A stretch of 64,000 nucleotides of DNA from Chlorophyllum brunneum (lineage: Eukaryota; Basidiomycota; Agaricomycetes; Agaricales; Agaricaceae), in NCBI GenBank assembly GCA_963576785.1, contig OY756149.1, forward strand, positions 930,001 through 994,000. The letters are read 5' to 3'. The position numbers were made by a program, and so were the translations under genes. Every line of letters begins with the position of its first letter. The first letter of the stretch is position 1. Positions 22,821 through 38,000 of the stretch are shown in pieces. Below the pieces are notes generated by a model. That model searched no databases. It was not told the DNA's origin and worked only from the letters and a program-made list of their open reading frames with translations.

Positions 22821-23117
22821 TGTTATGCATCTCTCAGTAGTGGGCTGTAATCCAGGGTAAGGAAGTAGAGAGAAGAGAAAGGGATGATACAATTGGTAAA
22901 GTATAAGGAATACATCAAGTATTACTACACTTTATATACTAGTGATGATAGTTAATAATACAGAGAACAGAGTAAATAAGTCATAGAAGAAGAGTAAATG
23001 AGTTAGGAGTAGAGCATAGCTATCAGAGTGGAACAGGAGATGAAACAGACAAGAATGATGATACATGAGGTGGTAGGCACATGATAGGAATGCACAAGTT
23101 ATCTATAGTTCATAACA
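22821..23117 (-). repeat. Solo chromovirus LTR, minus strand
   Basis: The reverse complement starts TGTTATGAACTATAGAT and carries the CTAGTATATAAAGTGTAGTAATACTTGATG core of the 9357/14792 LTRs. It ends GCATAACA about 297 bp later. The last ~40 bp are divergent from the other LTRs. No internal region accompanies it. Confidence 0.8.
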
Positions 23118-23376
23118 TAAGACCTATGTGTAATAACTAAGCATAATGAGCCAGTAATGACTACAAAGTCCCTTGAAACATTGTGATTGCTCAGTAGTGT
23201 CCAGTAGCATAATTGGAGTGACAGAATATCAGTCAGCTCATGAAATACATGAGGAAAGGGGGCATCATGTGAGTCAGAGGGTGCAGCCTCAATGACAAAT
23301 ATTAGAGAGAGAATATTACTAATCTACTGAAGAGCTAGTCATATGGAATGTAGCTTAGAAAGTGCAAATGACAACA
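23118..23376 (-). repeat. Partial copia-2 LTR, minus strand
   Basis: The reverse complement starts TGTTGTCATTTGCACTTTC and follows the copia-2 LTR as far as CATAGGTCTTA, where the chromovirus solo LTR begins. The 3' half of this LTR is absent, so the junction records a truncation or a recombination event. Confidence 0.8.
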
Positions 23377-23377
23377 A

Positions 23378-23594
23378 CTAGCATTATACACAGGGAATTG
23401 AGCTGAGTAACTGGACTAATAACAAATAGGATATTTGTATTATAATGATAATAAAATTCACACTCAGATTTACCATTGTGTCCACCATGAGGTCCAAATC
23501 ACTAGCATTGTACACAGAGAATCAAGCTGAGTAACTAGGGTGATAACCAACAAAATATTAATCATAATGATATTCACACTCAGATTTCCCATTG
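23378..23594. repeat. Imperfect direct repeat at transposon/gene boundary
   Basis: Two ~95-100 bp copies (23378-23478 and 23502-23594) share CTAGCATT-TACACAG, GAGCTGAGTAACT or AAGCTGAGTAACT, and TTCACACTCAGATTT-CCATTG, separated by 23 bp. They sit between the last LTR remnant and the 3' end of SIN1. Confidence 0.8.
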
Positions 23595-23657
23595 CCATGC
23601 CCTGCACAGGTACTTAAACTCACTTACAGGGAAGCTACATCCTTATGTAATGAAAGA

Positions 23658-26639
23658 CTAGACGACCTGACGGGATCTCCGCGACTTATTGACTGTGCCA
23701 GACCTCTCCAACGATGCCTTAAGACTTTTAATCGTCTGAACAATCTCAAAGGCCACTTTGGCATTCTCTGCCTCAAAGTCGTAGCGCTTCGTCGTCCCTG
23801 CTCCACGCGTGAGCACGAGTTTGAACGTCGCAGAAGACTTGGACGATTGTTGACAGTCTGCAATCGTCTTGACGTGGTAGGATGACGTCCGACCGCTATC
23901 AAAGACGTTTTTTGCCTTATTGCTTGATGGCATGATCTACGCGAGCCAGATCAGGGAACGTATAAAAGAATAGCGCGACAGGCACACACATGCACCCATT
24001 CACCATCGACAGCCAGTGTCCGTTCCTGGCGAGCAACGAGCATGGGCATCTTGCGATAAATAGTGTATTTCTTTGGTGGAGAGTGAGTAAAACCGAGGGT
24101 GTATGCTAGTTGTGATATCAAACCTTGTATGCCGCGGTGTAGTCTAGGGGCGTCGTGTATTGTATCTCGGGTGTATCAGGGTTCTTGAATATGGAGGCTA
24201 ATATAACGACTGAGTAAGGGAAAGAAAAGACAAACAGACGTATGTGTACGTGCCGTTAGGGTCTGTCGTCTTTCCAACACCCTTGACTATGTTCCCTCCC
24301 AACATCGGCAGTACACTTCGTTTAACTAGCAATAACTCCCTCTTACCCTGCAGACTGGCGACAGTACGATCAAGGGGGATCAGAATACTCCTGTCGGCCA
24401 ATAAGAGCGCATAATCTTTCGCATTAGCTAACTTGCGCCGGCGGCAGACCATTTCCAAGGCTTCTTGCATGTACATTCCTGCCGACCTGGAAACGTTATT
24501 GAACACTACCATCCGACGGACAGAAATATAAGATACTTACACCGGTATGGTTGTAGATATGTGCACAGCGTCAGCGGTATCCACACGAATACGTAAGAAG
24601 ATTTGGGGACCATGACTGCTTGATGGACCAAGGGACGTTGATATTGGTGCGGAAGCGCCCCAGCTTGCTGTGAGGAGACTGGGTGCACCAACAGCGGAAG
24701 GACCTTGATTAGGAACAGCCAACTTGTCTGGATGCTTTTTAGCAGGAGTCTTGATTGGCCGTTGAATCTTGTTTTCAATTTCCCTGTTTTGTTTGACTGG
24801 ATACAATTAATGATCGCCACCGACACCAGAGAATCTAACTGACCCTGAGCGGATGTAGCTTCGAGGATTGCGTACGCGTCAGCATTAAACTTGATGATCT
24901 TGCCCAAGCGATCGGGGGCTAGTGAATTCGATTCAATAGCGATTCACAGCACAGGGGAAAGAACGCACGCGGGAAATCATCATCTACTTCTCCGTCCTCT
25001 TCCGCCAGTCTTAGGATCCACCCACAAGCGGATATCCTATCCTCCCATTTGGGATCATCGGGTCCACTTAAACCGTCATCCAGTTTTGGCAACCAGCCCT
25101 CCTCCCAAAACGTCCAAAGCGCAAACCCGATGACCTCCTCAACAGTTGCATCCCGGGAGACCATGAGCTCCATTGATTTCCCTGCTGGCCGTTTGGCATG
25201 TGGAAAGTAGACTGACACTGTGATGGAAGCTGCCGTACTTCTTCCGGAGACTGAGGCATAGAGCTCTGTGAAAGGATTGGATGATTTCCCCCCATTAAGC
25301 ATGCCAGATAGGGCAGATGGCTGTGGCGTAATGGGAGGTATCTTCTTACGTACAAAGGGATTGTCATGGGCAGGCGTCGGAGTGTGTGCCTGTCTCATAG
25401 AGCCACCACTGCCGGTACGATTGCGGGAAGCACCGCTGCTAGATTGTTTCGACGTGTCGTCAATGCTCACAGCGGGTGTGAGCATCTCAAAGTGCTTGTC
25501 AACGGATTGCCGGTCGCTACTACGTGTTGTTGAGAGATGGCCAATCTCGGAAACTGGACTCAGTCTGGGTCGTAAGCGGTTATTGGTGTTGTAAGAGACG
25601 GGGACAAAGGAGTTGAATATGGAGTTTGTACCACCAGAAAGGACGGAGACATCATCAGAAATATCGGAGGTCATAGTCGTACGCGTTGCTGCGAAGTCGC
25701 TTCACAAGACTTGGTAAGGTAAGATGTACTCAAGTCAAAGTAGCACTCACGGATCGAAATCATCTACCCCATCTACCACATCCCGGGCTCCTCTACTGCC
25801 AAAATCACTATCTGACGTGGATTCATCACTGGACTGAGGCTGGACGTCGTCCTCGGATGAAGAGAAGCTTAATGTTTGTAGAGGGGGTGGGGGCGGCGCC
25901 AATGCGCTGTTTGGACCGCGACGCGCGGCCATGCGAGCCCTTCGTCTCCTCTCCATCTCATCAGCGCCTTTGAACTTGGGCACAAACTGTACGACTTTCG
26001 CGACTGGCACTTCTTCAGCCGTAGATGGACCCTCAACCTTGACTTCGGGTTGAGGCGATGAGCTATTCGCGGCAACAATGGTGGCAGGAGTGGCTGGGGG
26101 AGGGAGAGGTACGTCAGGAACCTTGGGCCAATCTGCAGCATTCGCCGCCGCAATATCCCGGGTAACAGAGGACACAGGGGATGAAGCGTCCTGAGTGGGC
26201 GCAGGGCCAGGTACATAGTGTTGGACATCGACGTTTGGGATTTGTTTGTTGAATTTGGACATGCGCTTCGACGTTGAGGTGCGCTTCCCACTAACGCGAA
26301 GTCCTAGACCGCCTGAGCGGCCTCCCATGATGGTTTGGGTATACTTCAACTTGGCGCCGGGAAAGCCGGAAGGGCGGTCAGTCTCATCCTCGCTGACTTG
26401 GGGACTTTGTGGCATAGAGAGCTCTGGCCATCTTTCAGAGTCCGCGAGGGTAGCGTGTGTAATGTAGGGGTTGGAGGTGTAGGTAGGGTCGAAGGCGATG
26501 ATTCGGGGCCCGTAAAGATCCTCAACTTCCCTGAGATACGACAGGCGGATGTTGTGGATCAGATAACTAAAGAAAGAGTCAGCAGTGCAAGCGGTATGTG
26601 CTTTGTGAATCCGTACTCTGTATCACTGATGATGGACAT
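23658..26639 (-). CDS. sin1: TORC2 subunit SIN1/Avo1 family
   Basis: A scaffold of TOR complex 2 that recruits AGC kinases at the plasma membrane. Nine exons (26639-26617, 26566-25751, 25699-24969, 24918-24844, 24796-24541, 24486-24254, 24197-24124, 24070-23990, 23936-23658) give 855 residues. The N-terminus has the family pattern MSIISDTDYLIHNIRLSYL. KFKGADEMERRRRARM precedes the CRIM domain (VYFPHAKRPAGK, DATVEEVIGFALW, EEDGEVDDDFP, FNADAYAILEAT). A Ras-binding-like segment and a C-terminal PH domain (YTIYRKMPMLVARQER to the stop) follow. The start is the first ATG of a 23-nt exon. Intron 6 (24253-24198) uses a GC donor, and only this restores the conserved DPNASIF. It is head-to-head with the transaldolase gene, and its 3' end borders the transposon block. 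Confidence 0.93.
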
Positions 26640-26764
26640 GGTTGGTGGAAGACCGTGGCGCGGCTCAGATACGCTGTCCTGGGAACAACCTGCTTCTTGC
26701 GGTCTCCAGTAGATGTGAACTCGAGTATATCAGTCCCCATGCGTCTTTCCCTGCGATCGATAGC
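26640..26764. promoter_or_regulatory. Shared SIN1/transaldolase intergenic region
   Basis: Only 125 bp separate the two divergent start codons, so both 5' UTRs and promoters must fit here or overlap. No clear TATA box is visible. Confidence 0.6.
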
Positions 26765-28086
26765 ATGGCACCCTCGCTGCTGCAACAGCTGCGCTCGCTT
26801 GTAGCTATTGATGTCGACTCCATGGACCCACGCGTCTCACAAGGGCACACTACCGTCCATTTCAAATTCCAGGACATGACGTCCAACCAGGCTCTTGCCT
26901 ACAACGAGGCTAGTCGTACAGAAAATGTGGAACTTGTCAAACAAGCGATTGACCATGTCCACCACAAGAACCTCGATCAAGAACCAGATGCTTTCAAGAT
27001 GGACGTAATTGATACCCTTGTGCATAAATCATTTTCCTCGGGGATGAGCTACTAATGAAGTCCTCAGACTGTTCTTTTGGCGAGGCGGGTCTTTCCTTAC
27101 CTCGATGGGAGCGTCCATGTGCAAACCTCCCCATCTTCCGCTTACAATACGGAGGGAACCATCGCACATGCAAAGAAACTCGTAGCGCTATTCGAGAAAC
27201 ATGGGATACCCAAGTTCGTCCTCCCACCGATCTGTCACAGGAAAGTTTTCAAAAATCTGGTATAGGGACCGCGTCTGTATCAAGATTCCAGCAACACCTG
27301 AATCTTTGCTCGCCTGTCAATACTTGCAAAAAATTGGGATCCAAACTCTCGCGACCTGTTTGTTCTCCCTTCCCCAGGCTCTAGCTGCCTCGCAGGCTGG
27401 GTGCAAATACGCTGCTCCTTATTTCAACGGCATATGCTTTTCATTCGCTACTCATGCAAGGTACTAACAGTTCTGTATATATATATACACAGAACTACGG
27501 GTTCACTTCGACCATTCCCTTTGGAAAGAATATGTGAACCCAGCCTCTGAACACCCCATGAGTGCAGTGATACTCTCCATTGTAGCAGCATTCCGCGAGG
27601 TCAAGTCCCATACGCTGGTTGTACCGGCAAGGTACGCTGCCTTCGTATCTCTAAATCTGAGGCACTTATCTCGACTATAGTATCGTTACTCCCAATGAGG
27701 TCCGTCTTAATGGCCCCTTGTCATGCCTGATACCTGAATGACTCTTGCATAGGTGATCGCTCTCGCAACTCTGCAACCAGACCATATTACCATTTCGGGT
27801 CCCATCTTGGACCAGCTTTCATCTCTTCCCGCGGTGGACGAAATAAAGCAAATGCCGTTGCCGACAGCCGCCGTCACCTCTTTGATAGGTGCGAGGCCGT
27901 GTTCAATATAGATGTGTCACGAGGGTGAATACCATCACAGGTGAAGATTATCTCGCCAACGGCGGCAGCCGTCTCCGAGAGGCAATCACTGCAGATGCTG
28001 AAGTCCAAAGAAAGTTGGCAGATGCGCTGGCGATTTTCGATGACTGCGAAAGGAAGACAAAGGACTTCCTTGATAGCATCCTCTGA
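26765..28086 (+). CDS. Transaldolase-family enzyme
   Basis: A class I aldolase of the transaldolase family, which moves a dihydroxyacetone unit between sugar phosphates in the non-oxidative pentose phosphate pathway. Seven exons (26765-27019, 27068-27213, 27266-27429, 27493-27631, 27681-27699, 27753-27888, 27941-28086) give 334 residues. Visible signatures are DVDSMDP and DMTSNQALAYNEA near the start, VHVQTSPSSAYNTE, the Schiff-base Lys in RVCIKIPATPE, FSLPQALAASQAG and PDHITISG. Intron 3 (27430-27492) has a GC donor, with a perfect TACTAAC branch site at 27462-27468. Exon 5 is 19 nt. This is the transaldolase-like clade common in fungi, and the substrate is not proven. Confidence 0.9.
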
Positions 28087-28170
28087 TTCAGGAATGCCTG
28101 CATCGATCGGGAAGCAATCCATTACTGATACAGCTAAGAACAATTCAATCTGTACACAATACGAGGTACT

Positions 28171-29207
28171 TCATGAGGTATCCATCTCGTCACCACCGCT
28201 TGCCAGAACCGTAACCTGTTCTTCTACGATGAGCTTCCTCACGTCTTCTTTTGTCCACGCAGTTGTCCCTCGCCTGAACTTGTAGTCACGTTCCTTTTGA
28301 ACTCGCTGGTTTGGCATTTCGATGTTTCGTAGCATTTCTGTGCTACCAGCCGTAATAATGCATGCGTCGACGTTCGAACCAGAACCGAGATCATTGAAGA
28401 TACCGGCAGAGATGGCTGCAATTACGAGGTCAAGAGCCTCTTGTCGCTGTAGAATCTGGCACTCAGAAGTTGGAGATAAAAACATCATAAACGGACGTAC
28501 ATCCATGTTGACCTTCCATGAACTTTCGAAGACAGCCATGGCAGCCAAACTGCCGGAACCCATAGTGACATATGGAAGTTTGTCTGTTGAACCGTGGGGG
28601 TGAATTGTGAAGAGTTGCGGACCCGTTGGGTCTACACCTCCGAGAACCAGTGCAGCGCCGACATGTCCTTGGTATCTAGGAAAAAATGGCAGTGAGTATC
28701 CGGCTGATTGAGCAAATAATTTGACACACCTAAAGAGCATCTGCTTAAGCATCGTCATTGCCGTCACCACTCGCGGTTTTCGACCACTTTGGAGCGCATG
28801 GAGTTCCATATTTGACGAGATGAGAGCGGTGGTAAATTCCGTGTCTGCGGCTGTTCCTGCACCACAACAACGAATGCCTTCCGTGATGTAGTGAATCTAA
28901 GAATCGAACTGTTAGATAGCTTGTGAAGGATGTGATAGAAATACGAGCCTTTTCACAGTTCTTGTCCGCAACAATATCTCCTTCCGTGGCGCGAGTATCC
29001 GCGCCAAGAACAATGCCATCTTTAAATACACAGCCGACGATGGTAGTACCTGTGCTGGTGGCCTTGGGTAGCGGGAGACCCTTCTCGGCCAAGAAGTTGT
29101 TCCTGGGGGGACATCAGTGGCTACTGCAAGCATGGAGGACGATTTCCCCACCTGATCTGGTTTGAAAAGTCGAAGCCTGCAGAGCGATATACGGATGCTT
29201 GGGCCAT
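28171..29207 (-). CDS. PUP1: 20S proteasome subunit beta 2 (Pup1/PSMB7)
   Basis: The catalytic trypsin-like subunit of the 20S core. Five exons (29207-29152, 29102-28949, 28896-28730, 28675-28501, 28446-28171) encode 275 residues. The short propeptide is followed by the mature N-terminus [21 protein letters not shown], whose Thr is the nucleophile after autocleavage. [33 protein letters not shown] and the C-terminal arm are in place. The start gives the usual [14 protein letters not shown] leader. Intron 2 (28948-28897) needs a GC donor (AAG|GCTCGT); a GT donor would break the conserved NCEKIHY. The gene is convergent with the transaldolase (84 bp between stops) and divergent from the ALDH. 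Confidence 0.95.
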
Positions 29208-29302
29208 AGGGAATGGTGGTGAAGATGATTCCACAGATGCATACGCGTCTTCATTGTCGGTCACGTGAGCTGTACTAGATTAGATGGGTGTGCCATCCCT
29301 CC
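29208..29302. promoter_or_regulatory. Shared PUP1/ALDH intergenic region
   Basis: The two divergent start codons are 95 bp apart. A TCACGTGA palindrome lies near 29261-29268. E-box-like CACGTG sites bind bHLH factors in fungi, so this is a candidate regulatory site. Confidence 0.5.
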
Positions 29303-31435
29303 ATGCCTCCAACCATGTCTGTCCAAACCACAATATCTCCCCATAATCAACAGCCTTTCGTGACCCGTACCTATCCAACAGAAACGGCTCTCGATGCCCT
29401 CATTAACAAGGCCCATATGGCTCAGAAACTCTGGAGCAGAGTGGCCATGGAGGATCGCATCACAATCGGTCATCGATTCATGGTCAGGAGAGTTGATATT
29501 CTCACCCAAATCGTGTCCTTCACAGCTCTACACCTAGGAAGAGTTCAAGAAGATGTCTGATGAGATACCACTGGAACTCTCTTTGCAAATGGGCCGGTAC
29601 GCATAGTTCATCTCTCTTCTTGTCCCTCACGAAGACCAACAAGAACTGCTACGTACAAGCCCTGTATCCCAGGGACTGGGCGAGATCAGAGGGTTCCTGG
29701 AACGTTCAGAGTATATGTTAACCATTGCGGAATCTTCTCTGGCGAATGTTTTGTTAAAGGATACCGATAAACCCGGCTTCAGACGGTACATCAAGCGAAT
29801 CCCTCTCGGCGTCGTTCTGGTCATAGCCCCCTGGAAGTAAGCAATTTACTCGGGTTAACATGCAAGAAATGCTTGATTTATCGCCATTGAAGCTTCCCAT
29901 ACCTGGTTTCAGTCAATTCTGTTCTGCCAGCTATCATCGCCGGAAATGCCGTCCTTTTTAAACCATCTCCACAAACACCTCTCACAGCCGAGAGATTCGC
30001 TTTGGCACTTACTAGGGCCGGAGTTCCAGAAGATATTATTCAAGTAGTGCACCTGCCACCTCCATTAACTACCTACGCAATTCAACACCAACTCGTGGAT
30101 TTCGTGTCGTTCACTGGCAGTGTCGCCGGAGGAAAGTCCGTTGTTGAGTCTGCGGCAACTGCAAAAGGATTTACTGGAGTGGCGCTCGAGGTGGGCACAT
30201 TCAACGTTTATCAGCGGACGATATGTGTTTATGACACCCTGTTCAGCTTGGCGGAAAGGATCCAGCCTACGTTCGGCCGGACGCAGATCTAAGATATACA
30301 ATTTCTGAGCTCGTGGATGGTGAGCGTTCTTTGGGGAACATCTAATTGGCCACACACTTAGACACCGTAAGGTGCTTTCTTCAATTCTGGTCAAAGCTGT
30401 TGCGCGGTGGAGGTGCGCAAACGTCTTACGCGATAGTTGGTACTCCATGACGATTCGTGTGTAGCGCATTTATGTCCATGAGAAAGTCTACGACAAGTTT
30501 GTGTCGGATTTCGTCGAGTCAACCAAAGCAGGTCTTACGCATATCGAGCCAACTCGGCGAATACTGACTTCCCGCAGACATATAAACTTGGCGACCCAAC
30601 ATCCAAAGACACTAACCTAGGACCGGTCGTAAGCGTGGCCAGCGCGGAGCGGATCCGTAGACAAGTTGCTGACGCAAGTGAGCATCAGCGTTCTCGTTGT
30701 CTTGATCCATATTGATCGCATTACTAGTCAAGGCCGGTGCTAAAGCTCTAGTTCCAGAGAATCTGTACCCAATTGCAAAAGCGTACGTCGGCTCGTTTTG
30801 GAGCATGTAGTCAGTATTTGAACCAGATGTTTAGCGGCACAACCTATGTTGCTCCTCAAGTCTTAGTGGACGTAAACCATAGTGAGTCCGGAACCGCCTT
30901 CTCACAGATCCAATCTGGCTTGACAATACGCGACAGATATGGACGTAATGATGGTACGGTCTTGCCATAGAGAGCACCAATGTCGTCTCACTCTGTGTAG
31001 GAAGAAACGTTTGGGCCCATCGTCGGAATACAGAAGGTCTCCTCCGATGAAGAAGCTATCAAGCTCATGAATGACTCTCCTTATGGACTAACTGCATCTA
31101 TCTGGACAAATGCTGAGACAAATCTTGAGTCAGAACAAGCGTTCTTGCGCATTGCCGATGAACTGGAGACTGGGACTGTGTTCTTGAACAGGTGCGATAC
31201 CGCTTTCATGGGGCGCAACCAGCTGTAGCCAAGCAAACTTTCTAGATGTGACTACCTGGATCCTGCTTTGGCCTGGACAGGCGTAAAGAATAGCGGGCGG
31301 GGAGTGAGTTTGAGTAAATTTGGTGAGTACTACTGTAGCGGTATGGGTACTCTTCGACGGATGCTGAATATACGTGAAGGCTATGACCAGCTCACAATGG
31401 CGAAATCAGTGCATATGAAGATTAAGACGAGTTAG
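29303..31435 (+). CDS. NAD(P)-dependent aldehyde dehydrogenase
   Basis: Oxidises an aldehyde to the acid; the physiological substrate cannot be read from the sequence. I traced 14 exons giving 477 residues, with exons 29303-29482, 29538-29596, 29660-29836, 29893-30190 and so on to 31380-31435. Signatures are IPLGVVLVIAPWNFPYL, AGNAVLFKPSPQTPL, FTGSVAGGKSV, the catalytic Glu in VALELGGKDPAYV, the catalytic Cys in FFNSGQSCCAVERI, and EETFGPIVG. The reading is intact in spite of small exons (17 and 41 nt). Intron 7 (30528-30577) has a GC donor, which keeps KLGDPTSKDTNLGPVV in frame. Another ATG at 29315 is in frame; I chose 29303 as the first. It is divergent from PUP1. Confidence 0.92.
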
Positions 31436-32019
31436 CGTGCCCAAAGCGGGACGAATGATCAAGGAATAGTACCAAGTGTATTGAACATTGATGACCTTGT
31501 TTTATCCTCGTCGTTGAGTGCTGAGCCGCGGGTGAAAATTATGAGCAAAGATTGCTGAGCCACTAGCGATGTAGGACCTGGCCAGTTTAAAAATAAAAAA
31601 TACCTTCCCCAGTACTTGGTTTTTCCCTCAGCGCTGTAGAACTCTTATTGGGCTAGGTAACATGCGTGTGCCTTATAATGCTGAAACTGTCAAGGCCGAG
31701 CAGGCAGGGAGATTATACTGCAAGTATCTACTCGCGGGTGTGTTGAAGACGGGTGACATGATGGAATTGGGGAGCAAACAAGCAAGATACAAGGAATATA
31801 AACTGCCTACATTGATACCTAGCCGAGAACAATAAAAATAAATCAGAATTTATATGTGGACGCGAGGACAGTCCACAGTTTGCTATTCTAACGAAATACT
31901 CAGACCCACATACATTAATATTACATTAATATTGTCAGTTGAGAGAAACCTTGAATGTGCACAGCCACTGATGCATTGATTATAAGTTAGATTTGATCAC
32001 AATTCTTTTTACGACAGCC
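31436..32019. other. Intergenic, no gene seen
   Basis: The ALDH and TRM4 genes are tandem here. AT-rich stretches include a repeated attaatattacattaatatt near 31915. No coding or RNA signal was found. Confidence 0.5.
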
Positions 32020-34958
<2,939 letters not shown>

Positions 34959-35087
34959 ATTAGGTGATACTTTTCTGGCTGGCGCGACGCGACGCGGATG
35001 TATGTAATATAATGGCACTTCATCACATGATCTGGTGTTCAGTCAATGCCAATTTGTTATATCAACACCACCTCCACTCGAGCTACA

Positions 35088-38000
35088 ATGTATGGCAAAG
35101 AACGCTCGGCGGGAAATGATGCAGGTATGCCGCCAGTCTACTCTTGTCTATTCAGCTTCATTTCTTTGCCACTTCTTACAGATCAAACCACTGACATTGG
35201 GTTTCTTGACTATTTTAATGGGCTGCCCAAAAAGTCTCCCGAGACTGGTACACTGAGGCTTTTTCACCGTACAAATGGAGGGGATTCATTCTATGCTGCA
35301 TATGGACCGGACGCACATTTTGTGGCCCAACAAGTTTTCCACACCAAATCAGTGATCAAGTACTTAGGCACAGGAGCGCGGAGGTTAGAAAGTGTAACAC
35401 TCAAGGTTTCGATAGCTCAAATGCTACTGAGGGAGGCCCTAACTTCAAAACAACTTCGGGTCGAGATATATGAACCCGAGAGTGGACACGGGAAAAAGGG
35501 CACTGTATTCAAATTAGACAAAGAAGTATGCACTGTTTTGCAACGTGCTCTAAGTGTGCTGAACCCGTCCAGGCTTCACCTGGTAACCTCCAAGCGGTCG
35601 AAGACTTGCTGTTTGTCAATTCCGATATTCTTTCTGCCCCTGTCGTTATGGCCATTCAGCTTGCGAGTGTTCCTGTCTCCACCACCGGGGTGAAGTCTAG
35701 CCATAAGGGCGTTGGGGTGGCGTTCGCTGACACTAGTGTTCGCCAACTTGGCGTTGCGGACTTCATCGACAATGATATTTTCTCCAACACTGAGGTAAGT
35801 ACAAGTATTTTCCTACAAGAAAATTCATTTTATTAACGTGGTTTCGTCGTAGTCGCTGATAATCCAGTTATCGGTGAAGGAGGCCATCGTTCCGGCCGGA
35901 ACTTCATCTGGTACCACAGACCGTGATATAGACCTCAATAAACTGAAAGGCGTACTTGACCGCTGTGGAGTTGTAGTAACCACGCGCAAGCCAAGTCAGT
36001 TATCTTGCAGAGTGACCTTGCGTGATATTCATCTCTGTTCTAGGCGAATTCAGATCGAGGAACATTGCTGACGATCTCCCTCGACTATTACAATCCCATT
36101 CTCCTGTCTCTACCGCCGATGCTTCTGTGACAATCTGTAAGTGCAAGCGCTTCATTGACTGAGCTTATCATCCACCTCCCTGCCTATCAGCACAACTGTC
36201 TCTGCCCGTTGCTCCTGCGGCACTCTCCGCTCTGATACAATATCTCTCACTGCTCACGGATGATTCCAGTCTTGGCTCCTACAAGCTACGGACACATGAC
36301 CTCTCGCAGTACATGAAACTTGATGCAAGCGCCTTAAGAGCCCTGAATTTGACCGAAAATTCTGGGACCGTGGTACGCCGACTAATCGAGTGACTGACTG
36401 TGGACATTGAATTTTGGACAGGGTCCGACGATTCGCAATACCACTTTACTCGGCCTACTCAATAAATGTAAGACGTCTCAAGGCACTCGGTTGCTAGGGA
36501 CCTGGCTCAAACAACCCCTCGTAAATTTACACGAAATTCGTGCGTAAGATTGGTATTAGTGCCTGTTTTTCGGTTGCTCATTTACGGCAGGGAAACGACA
36601 AAGTCTTCTAGAACTCTTCATAGATGACAATAGTACTCGACGGATCCTTCAGGTAAAAAGCGAGTCTTTGTTCTAGAGCCACCGTCTGACTGCTTACACT
36701 AATAGGATGATTATCTGAAAGTAATGCCTGACCTTCATCGCCTCGGCAAGCGTTTCAAAAGAGGTAATGCGTCTCTGGAGGATGTCGTACGAGTCTACCA
36801 AGTCGTCCTGAAGGTTTGCCTTAGATCCCCCTTCCCCAATTCTAATACTGATTTCGCGAAGTTGCCGGGCATGATTGAGTCACTTGAAAGTGTTCAGACG
36901 GCTTATACCAATAGCGTTGCTTTGATAGACGAAACATACCTCAGATCTTTGAAGGTTAGCATCGAACCGTTATCCACCTCTATCGCGAAATAAACCCCCC
37001 CATCTGCAGGAACATGAATCTCAGCTCCGGAAATACAGCGAGATGGTGGAAACTACCCTCGATCTCGACGAGTTGGACAACCATAACTATGTGATAAAGC
37101 CTGACTACGACGAGCGGCTTCAGGATTTAGCAGGAAAACTACGCAAAGTTAGGGACGGTCTCGATGCAGAACACACGCAGGTGGGGGACGACCTGGATAT
37201 GGAGCTCGATAAAAAGTTGCATCTCGAAAACAACCAAGTTTATGGCTATTGTTTCAGACTGACAAAAACAGTAAGTCGCCATGACATGAGATACTTTCAT
37301 ATTTCCGACCTATCTCTGGCACAGGATGCCAAAGGACTGTCAAAAAAGTATATCGAGCTGGGCACAAACAAGAGTGGTGTCTACTTTGCCACCAAGGCAT
37401 TAAAAACCCTTGCGGAAGATTTCAAGGATCTGACCCAAAATTATACTCGTACCCAAAATGGCCTTGTGAAGGAGGTTGTTAGCATTGCGTGTACGTTGCA
37501 CTGATCTTCAAGAGATTTTTTCCCCTGATGTTGATATACACCAGCTACATACGCCCCCGTGCTGGAAACACTGGACAATATTATTGCACATTTGGATGTC
37601 ATCCTAAGGTCAGCAATCTGGTTACCGGTTTCCCTAAGTCAGCTCCTAGCAGCTCCCCTACAGCTTCGCCCACGTTTGTGTGAACGCTCCAATCCCCTAC
37701 GTCAAGCCAACACTTTTTGATAAAGGTTTGACTCCTCTTTCAGGATTCTTCCACCACTAAATGTTACACAGGATCTGGGAATCTCGTTCTACGGGAAGCG
37801 AGGCACCCGTGTCTCGAAGTTCAGGATGAAGTCAATTTCATTCCGAATGACATAGAGATGGTTAAAGGTGCTGCTCTTCAGAAATTCCGTGATGCATAAC
37901 TCACCCATACATAGACAAAAGTGAATTCCAGATCCTCAGTAAGCAAACAGTGGGATTTTCCCCGCGGAGCCCTAACAAAGTTACCAGCGGGACCCAATAT

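Noticed and set aside
23378..23594. CRISPR-like or satellite array
   Set aside because: Only two imperfect copies with one spacer in a eukaryotic genome; it is a simple direct duplication.
24198..24253. GC-donor intron in SIN1 as a frameshift or pseudogene sign
   Set aside because: A GC-AG intron restores the conserved DPNASIF and the rest of the gene is intact, so a broken gene is less likely.
25068..26804. Several ORFs overlapping SIN1 in other frames on both strands
   Set aside because: SIN1 exons explain the region with conserved domains, and the others have no family features.
27470..27492. A 32-bp GT-AG intron beginning at gtactaac in the transaldolase
   Set aside because: Too short and out of frame; gtactaac is better read as the branch site of the longer GC-AG intron.
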